Below, piece after piece: positions 58,870 to 64,000 of a stretch of DNA of 64,000 bases (positions within the stretch are counted from its first letter, which is position 1; every line of letters starts with the position of its first letter). This DNA comes from Nonlabens tegetincola. GTDB lineage: Bacteria > Bacteroidota > Bacteroidia > Flavobacteriales > Flavobacteriaceae. The stretch lies in contig NZ_MQVV01000014.1 in the NCBI RefSeq assembly GCF_002954355.1, forward strand, positions 186,001 to 250,000, read 5' to 3'. The translations under genes were made by a program, and so were the position numbers. The notes under the pieces are model-generated. The model ran no database searches and had not been told where the DNA came from. It saw only the letters and a program-made list of their open reading frames with translations.

Positions 58870-60168
58870 ATGAATGCATTTAATATTCCTCAAAGCAATC
58901 ACCCTAGAGTCATTATAGTAGGTGGTGGTTTTGGTGGTGTTACGCTTTCGCGAAAGCTAACAAAGCTCCAACTTCAAGTGGTACTTATAGATCAAAATAA
59001 TTACCACACCTTTCAACCCTTATTGTATCAGGTCGCAACTAGCGGTTTAGAACCTGATAGTATTGCATTCCCATTACGAGGAATTACGGATAATCAGGAG
59101 AATTTCTTTTTTAGAATGGCACAGGTTACTCAGGTTGTTCCCGAAAAGAATGAAATTGAAACTAATATCGGAAAATTACAATTTGATTACTTGATTCTTG
59201 CCACAGGAACCAAAACCAATTACTTCAATAATCAACAAATAGAAAATGCTAGTATGGGAATGAAAAGCGTGGTCGAATCGCTTAACATACGTAGTACTAT
59301 GCTCAAAAATTTTGAAAAGGCTACTATTACAGCTAGTGAAAAGGAGCGTAAAAAATTAATGCGTATTGTAATATCTGGCGCTGGACCTACTGGAGTAGAA
59401 CTTGCTGGTGCTTTTGCCGAATTTAAAAAAGGAGTAGTTCCCAAGGATTATCCCGATATTAATCCTGAAAATATGGAAATTCACCTCATCGATGGGTCAG
59501 ATAGGGTATTGTCTAGTATGAGCGAGGCTTCTAGTAAGAAATCTTTAAAATATCTCGAAAAATTAGGTGTCAATATTCATTTGAATACCTTGGTTAAGAA
59601 TTATGAAGATGATGTCATCTCTACAAATACGGATCTTAATCTAGAAGCATCCACCTTTATCTGGAGTGCTGGTGTTATTGGAAATCACATTCCTGGTATT
59701 AAAGAAGATTCCTTTCATGAGAAAACACAACGTTATCGAGTAGATGAATATAACCGTATCATGGGTTACGAATCTATTTATGCTGTTGGTGATATCGCAT
59801 TAATGGAAACTGATGACTATCCCAAAGGTCATCCACAAGTTGCGCAGCCAGCTATACAACAAGGGAAAAATCTCGCCAAAAATTTTAAAAGGCTACTCAG
59901 GGAAAAACCTCTTAAACCTTTTTCATATTTTGATAAAGGAAGCATGGCTACCATAGGGCGTAATAAAGCAGTTGCCGATGTGGGATCTTTTACGATTGGC
60001 GGTTTTGCTGCCTGGTTCACATGGTTGGCAGTTCACCTTTATTTTTTGGTAGGTGTTAGAAATCGAGTGGTGGTTTTTCTTAATTGGATTTATAACTATT
60101 TCAACTTTGATCGTGCTGCACGTCTTATCTTACAACCAGAGCGATCCAAAGGGGCTCCTAAGAATTAA
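58870..60168 (+). CDS. ndh: Type II NADH:quinone oxidoreductase (NDH-2)
   Basis: The 432-residue flavoprotein oxidises NADH and reduces quinone without proton pumping. The FAD Rossmann motif VIIVGGGFGGVTLSRKL lies at residues 14-30, the NADH-binding motif VISGAGPTGVELAGAFAE near 168, and the second FAD contact YAVGDIALME near 305 with PQVAQPAIQQG following. A hydrophobic/amphipathic C-terminal region (WFTWLAVHLYFLVGVRN) fits membrane attachment. A palindrome copy gives TLSRKL in the first Rossmann helix. Tail-to-tail 4-bp overlap with the porin gene. Confidence 0.92.
   Translation: MNAFNIPQSNHPRVIIVGGGFGGVTLSRKLTKLQLQVVLIDQNNYHTFQPLLYQVATSGLEPDSIAFPLRGITDNQENFFFRMAQVTQVVPEKNEIETNIGKLQFDYLILATGTKTNYFNNQQIENASMGMKSVVESLNIRSTMLKNFEKATITASEKERKKLMRIVISGAGPTGVELAGAFAEFKKGVVPKDYPDINPENMEIHLIDGSDRVLSSMSEASSKKSLKYLEKLGVNIHLNTLVKNYEDDVISTNTDLNLEASTFIWSAGVIGNHIPGIKEDSFHEKTQRYRVDEYNRIMGYESIYAVGDIALMETDDYPKGHPQVAQPAIQQGKNLAKNFKRLLREKPLKPFSYFDKGSMATIGRNKAVADVGSFTIGGFAAWFTWLAVHLYFLVGVRNRVVVFLNWIYNYFNFDRAARLILQPERSKGAPKN
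58944..58957. repeat. Dispersed palindrome GCTTTCGCGAAAGC (copy 11, inside ndh)
   Basis: Perfect 14-bp palindrome read as LSRK, within the FAD-binding helix of NDH-2. Confidence 0.85.
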
Positions 60169-61268
60169 AACAACCAGCTGCGGTCCCAAACTATTCCTAG
60201 ATTGATAATAAATTCATACCTACTAGTTGAGGTGTTTTGTTCAAATATTTGAGCATCGTTGGTGCTAGCCAGTCTACGTGCTTCAAATCTTAAAAACGAA
60301 TACTCGGTAGGCTTGTACTCGGTCGATAGCGTTATTCCATAAACTGATAATCCTTCATCCACTGTTAGTTGAGAAGGAACGATTCCTGATATAAATCCGT
60401 TTTGATCTTTAAATAATTCTATTCGGCTTGTATAACTCCATTTGTTATTTTGTTGAAATTTTGCAGTAAGTAAAGCATTGTACATCCAGGCGGTTTTTCC
60501 CGTTTCTAATTCACTATTGGTTTGAGATCCTATATCAAATCCAGCTGTCAACCACCATCTTTCAGAAAATTGGGTGTTTAAATAGGCGTTGTGGTAGGTT
60601 CTATATCGAGAAACAGGATCATCAAGGGTAGCTTCTTGTCCAAAAATATTGGTATAAGTGATGCTTGTACGGTCATTAAACGCATAGGTAAGTAATGCTC
60701 CAACGCTGAGCTCGTCATTCTCGTCAACAAATTGGTTATACCCATTCAAAACCCATAATTCGGCATACCAATTTTCATTGAATTGATTTGAAAGTTTAGC
60801 TCCTGCTTGATAAAAGGGTTCATTAAACGTAGCTACAGCTGTAGAAGCCGTCCAATTGTTTTTTGGGAGAAAACTTTCTGTTCCTATATGGGTAGTAAAA
60901 AAACCTGCATCCAGCCATAGTGTTTTGAACAACCTTAAGCCAACTGTTGCAGTTTGTACTTCATTAAAGTCATCGGACCAGGTTGCTTTTGCGATATCAC
61001 CATAATGCAGGGTAAGGCTAGCTCGTACGTCCTTTGATTCATACTGAGCTCCTAATTGCGCTATATTTAAGCCTATTTGATTATTCCTGTTGGACGTGGT
61101 TGTAAATGATCTAAAACCATCATGACTGCCTCTAGGGACATTGGCATAGTAAGTATCCAAATAAAAGTCTACAGTAAGTTTCTTTTCTGTGGCTTCTTCT
61201 TGGCTTCTACCGGTAAAGATTCCAGTAAAAACACAAAAAAGAACGAATAGTGTATTCGATAAATTCAT
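60165..61268 (-). CDS. Outer-membrane beta-barrel porin (OmpL-like, BBP2 family)
   Basis: The 367-residue protein has a signal peptide (ending near residue 22), then LTVDFYLDTYYANVPRG and alternating amphipathic strands rich in Tyr/Trp (LGAQYESKDVRASLTLHYGD, RLFKTLWLDAGFFTTHIG, ENWYAELWVLNGYNQF). It ends with WDRSWLF, an aromatic C-terminal residue typical of outer-membrane barrels. The pattern fits the putative beta-barrel porin-2 (OmpL-like) family. Substrate unknown. Confidence 0.82.
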   Translation of the reverse strand: MNLSNTLFVLFCVFTGIFTGRSQEEATEKKLTVDFYLDTYYANVPRGSHDGFRSFTTTSNRNNQIGLNIAQLGAQYESKDVRASLTLHYGDIAKATWSDDFNEVQTATVGLRLFKTLWLDAGFFTTHIGTESFLPKNNWTASTAVATFNEPFYQAGAKLSNQFNENWYAELWVLNGYNQFVDENDELSVGALLTYAFNDRTSITYTNIFGQEATLDDPVSRYRTYHNAYLNTQFSERWWLTAGFDIGSQTNSELETGKTAWMYNALLTAKFQQNNKWSYTSRIELFKDQNGFISGIVPSQLTVDEGLSVYGITLSTEYKPTEYSFLRFEARRLASTNDAQIFEQNTSTSRYEFIINLGIVWDRSWLF

Positions 61269-61373
61269 AATACAAAAGTCAACAGCCTTGGACTTATAAT
61301 TTTGGTAAATAGGAAGAATTTAACTTAAAGTTATTGCATATAATTGGAAATTTGCCAAGTATTAAAATCCATC

Positions 61374-62729
61374 ATGGGCCACTTTTTTAAAACCTTAAAT
61401 CAGAAATATCAAAGATTTAAGTTAGGACTAAGTCCACAGCGCAATTTATTTTACGGTTTTTTCACCTACATTCTCGCAGGTTGTTTGTTATTATGTTTGC
61501 CTTGGTTTCAAAAACAGGACGTATCTTTTTTGGATAATCTATTTATAGCCACCAGTGCGGTTTCTACTACAGGTCTGGTTACTGTAAGTGTATTTGACTC
61601 TTATAACTTTTTCGGTCAATTTGTGGTAATGTCCTTATTCCAATTAGGTGGTATAGGTTACTTGACATTCACCACTTTTATGTTACTGTCTACGACGAGA
61701 AAAATAACACACTGGCACAAAAGATTACTTAGCTGTGAGTTTACATTACCGACTACGATACGCATCAAGGATTTCTTAAAATCGGTAATTTTATTCACTG
61801 TGATTATGGAATTGATAGGAGCAATCTTGTTTTTTATTGCCTTTTATCATGATGGGATGCCATTCTGGGAAGCAGTTTGGAACGCTATATTTCACAGTAT
61901 AAGTGCTTTTTGTACAGCAGGATTTAGTTTGTTCAATAGTGGTTTTACCGAATACGTTGACGACGGATTTATAAACTTCATTATTTCGTTTTTAGCGATC
62001 GCTGGGTCATTAGGATTTATAGTGGTGACTGATTTAGTATTATACCTAAAAGACAAGACTCACAAACTGAGCTTTACTACCAAAATCATTTTTATAGGTT
62101 TTGCTTTCCTATTAAGTACAGGATTTATGTTTATGTACTTTTTAGAACCTAGTGTTACTGCTTTAATGGGATCTGAACGTATTTATGCGGCTTTCTTTCA
62201 AACCATGTCTGCCATGACTACAGTAGGATTCAACACAGTTGACTACGGTATATTTTCTCTTCCTATTGTTTTGGTTACTATTTTCTTGATGTATGTAGGA
62301 GCATCTCCATCAGGAACTGCTGGTGGAATGAAAATTACCACACTTACAGCTGTTTTTGCTATTATGAAAAGCAGGTTACAAGGAGCGAGAGAAATAACCT
62401 TTTTGGGACGTAAAATACCTTTTGAACGATTGTATATCGCTACCTCTTCCTTTATATTTTATACATCACTCATCTTTCTATTTACTTTATTGCTTTCTTT
62501 TACAGAAGATTTCTCTTTTGAAAAAATACTGTTTGAGGTAAGCTCTGCATTGGGAACTGTCGGACTTAGTATGGGAATTACTGGTGATTTAACAGCTTGG
62601 GGAAAAGCCATTCTTATTGTATTAATGTTTATCGGAAGACTAGGAGTACTCACTTTTGGATTGGCTATTTGGTCCAAACAAAAGCATCAAAAACAGGTCG
62701 CAGTTTTAGAGGATGATTTGGCAGTGTAA
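61374..62729 (+). CDS. TrkH/KtrB-type potassium uptake protein
   Basis: The ATG at 61374 gives 451 residues; a longer frame begins with TTG at 61344. The membrane protein contains the four selectivity-loop segments of the superfamily: SAVSTTGLVT near residue 58, SISAFCTAGFS near 177, SAMTTVGFNTVD near 285 and SSALGTVGLSMG near 396. It has about ten hydrophobic helices. It should import K+ together with a cytosolic TrkA/KtrA gating subunit, whose gene is not in this window. Confidence 0.9.
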   Translation: MGHFFKTLNQKYQRFKLGLSPQRNLFYGFFTYILAGCLLLCLPWFQKQDVSFLDNLFIATSAVSTTGLVTVSVFDSYNFFGQFVVMSLFQLGGIGYLTFTTFMLLSTTRKITHWHKRLLSCEFTLPTTIRIKDFLKSVILFTVIMELIGAILFFIAFYHDGMPFWEAVWNAIFHSISAFCTAGFSLFNSGFTEYVDDGFINFIISFLAIAGSLGFIVVTDLVLYLKDKTHKLSFTTKIIFIGFAFLLSTGFMFMYFLEPSVTALMGSERIYAAFFQTMSAMTTVGFNTVDYGIFSLPIVLVTIFLMYVGASPSGTAGGMKITTLTAVFAIMKSRLQGAREITFLGRKIPFERLYIATSSFIFYTSLIFLFTLLLSFTEDFSFEKILFEVSSALGTVGLSMGITGDLTAWGKAILIVLMFIGRLGVLTFGLAIWSKQKHQKQVAVLEDDLAV

Positions 62730-62896
62730 GTAGTTACTTTCAAATCTGTTCGACAACTGGTTAATAATTCTCTATAAACTGTAAATCAGTGTATTAGGTA
62801 TTGATTTTTAACAATGTTTTAAGACTCCTTCTGTGGCGGTATAGGCTGCGATAATTATTCTTGCAGCCTTATTTCATTCTACTATCTCATTCTATT

Positions 62897-63592
62897 ATGT
62901 ACCGTTTACTTTTAATCACTTATTTATTTATAAGTTCCATTTCTTTAGCTCAGGTAGGAATTAACACCAATGCTCCCAGTCCTTCAACTTACCTAGATAT
63001 TCAAGGAACTGATGCCGGTGTGCTATTACCTAGAGTAGCCTTAACTGGTAGCGGTGATACAACCACCATTTCGCACGGAAATGTTGAAGGATTAATAGTC
63101 TACAATACCGCTACGGTAAGTGATGTAACACCAGGTTTTTATTACTGGAATGGTACTGCTTGGTTAAGGTTCCAAACTTCGGCACCAGTACAAACTGGAG
63201 TGATGATGCGTAATTTTACCGCAACGGGAATAGGCGGCACAGGTACCGTTTTCAATTTTCCTAACCAGCTCTTTAATACTATTACAGGTGCCAGCTTTAA
63301 TGGAAATCAAATAACCTTACCTACCGGATTGTACATTATAGAATCTGATTTGCGATTAAACTCCAACAATACTATTGATTGGAATGTACGATTAAACGGC
63401 ACACAGGTTACTACAGGAGCATCTGGATCTGCAAATCCAGCTGGATTCAATACCAATGCCAGTACGATCAAACAAATAAGCATTGTTCATATTACCGCAG
63501 CGACTGGTGAAATTGATTTTATAGTAACTAATGGTTCGGGTGCTACGATCTTAAACGGTCAAACTCACGTTCTCATTAAAAAGATAGGCTAG
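62897..63592 (+). CDS. Secreted protein with C1q/TNF-like C-terminal half
   Basis: The start at 62897 gives MYRLLLITYLFISSISLAQ, a signal peptide, and 231 residues; the longer frame uses TTG at 62861. The mature N-terminus VGINTNAPSPSTYLDIQGTDAGVLLPR is the common motif of flavobacterial surface proteins. The C-terminal ~120 residues (TLPTGLYIIESDLRLN ... NVRLNGTQVTTGA ... IDFIVTNGSGATI) are consistent with a C1q/TNF-like jelly roll, which is inference. No T9SS sorting domain was seen. Confidence 0.7.
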   Translation: MYRLLLITYLFISSISLAQVGINTNAPSPSTYLDIQGTDAGVLLPRVALTGSGDTTTISHGNVEGLIVYNTATVSDVTPGFYYWNGTAWLRFQTSAPVQTGVMMRNFTATGIGGTGTVFNFPNQLFNTITGASFNGNQITLPTGLYIIESDLRLNSNNTIDWNVRLNGTQVTTGASGSANPAGFNTNASTIKQISIVHITAATGEIDFIVTNGSGATILNGQTHVLIKKIG

Positions 63593-63602
63593 TAGCCTAG
63601 TA

Positions 63603-64000
63603 TCAATTTACATTCTCATATTTGGCACGAGCAGCTAGTAAGGTGCTAAAATAACGCACGCCATATTCAATAACCGATTCGTCAACTTGAAAAATGGTTG
63701 TATGTGGCATGGCAATAATGTTTTGTTCAAAATTAGAAGCACCCATAAAAAAATAGGTTCCTGGAATTTCTTCTTGAAACAAAGCAAAATCATCGCTACG
63801 TCCACCAGGAAAACTTCCAGAAAGCTCTGTGAGTGCATCCTCATAATGATTAGACAGGAATTGCATAGCCTCTTTAGTGGTTTCGGGATGGTTTTTAATC
63901 ACGTAAGAAACGGGTTCGATGTGGTGGTACTTATATACATCTTGCAAAGCCCCATGCTTAAACAAAGAATCCATCTTTTGACGACCTTGTTTCAGCTCTT
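63603..64000 (-). CDS. M20-family peptidase/amidohydrolase, C-terminal part (cut by window edge)
   Basis: The frame is open to the right edge (ELKQGRQK precedes the internal Met at 63974), so the gene continues outside the window. The visible ~131 residues carry the C-terminal features of M20 aminoacylase-like enzymes: GGRSDDFALFQEEIPGTYFFMGAS, where the usual S/G-E-D-F reads SDDF, then MPHTTIFQVDESVIEYGVRYF with the late metal-binding His. Predicted N-acyl-amino-acid hydrolase or related. Converges with the secreted-protein gene, 10 bp apart. Confidence 0.8.
   Translation of the reverse strand, partial: ELKQGRQKMDSLFKHGALQDVYKYHHIEPVSYVIKNHPETTKEAMQFLSNHYEDALTELSGSFPGGRSDDFALFQEEIPGTYFFMGASNFEQNIIAMPHTTIFQVDESVIEYGVRYFSTLLAARAKYENVN

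Overview
The window looks like a chromosomal segment of a marine member of the Flavobacteriaceae (Bacteroidota). The evidence is the low GC content, gliding/T9SS type B sorting domains, DUF3810 and DUF4159 proteins, flavobacterial-type promoter elements (TTG / TAnnTTTG), and a dispersed 14-bp palindrome GCTTTCGCGAAAGC found 11 times. I cannot fix the genus from sequence alone (Nonlabens/Dokdonia-like is a guess). No rRNA, tRNA, IS element, prophage or CRISPR array was seen.

Layout. 1-1.7 kb: a lipoprotein and an LpxH-like phosphoesterase. 2.0-8.2 kb: a leftward beta-oxidation operon, marR-fadN-fadA-fadE, with a probable MarR operator in front of it. 8.4-16.7 kb: three tandem secreted T9SS type B adhesin-like paralogues (propeller + PKD + variable numbers of a ~100-residue repeat). 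16.7-18.5 kb: an ABC transporter pair. 18.5-22.5 kb: an orphan protein with kinase-like motifs, a small membrane protein, a nucleoid-associated protein, a pRiA4b-ORF3-like protein and heme A synthase. 22.8-28.5 kb: an M28 peptidase and a very long amidohydrolase that looks like two secreted enzymes fused in frame. 28.5-32.2 kb: DUF3810 metalloprotease-like protein, two overlapping mini membrane proteins, a GRAM-like protein, lumazine synthase and a membrane-anchored TPR protein. 32.3-34.1 kb: recF, a lipoprotein and a frameshifted DUF721/DciA-like gene. 34.1-45.7 kb: TamB, TsaD, RsmE, DUF1223, then a tightly overlapping DUF4159-PerM-methyltransferase operon, PlsC and a methyltransferase. 45.9-47.8 kb: htpG.

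The most notable locus is 48.0-58.4 kb, a type VIII secretion (curli-like functional amyloid) operon. A near-consensus flavobacterial promoter and ~190-nt leader precede four large tandem curlin-repeat proteins (422-434 aa, about three times E. coli CsgA), one short curlin-like protein (167 aa), a CsgE with an extra N-terminal domain that resembles CsgH/CsgC, CsgF, a CsgG carrying a C-terminal beta-barrel extension, and a lipoprotein with regulatory-like, FnIII and propeller segments. A stem-loop follows every large curlin gene, which suggests stepwise attenuation that would give subunits in excess over the secretion machinery.

58.9-64 kb: NDH-2, a porin, a TrkH/KtrB potassium transporter, a secreted surface protein and the C-terminus of an M20 peptidase cut by the right edge.
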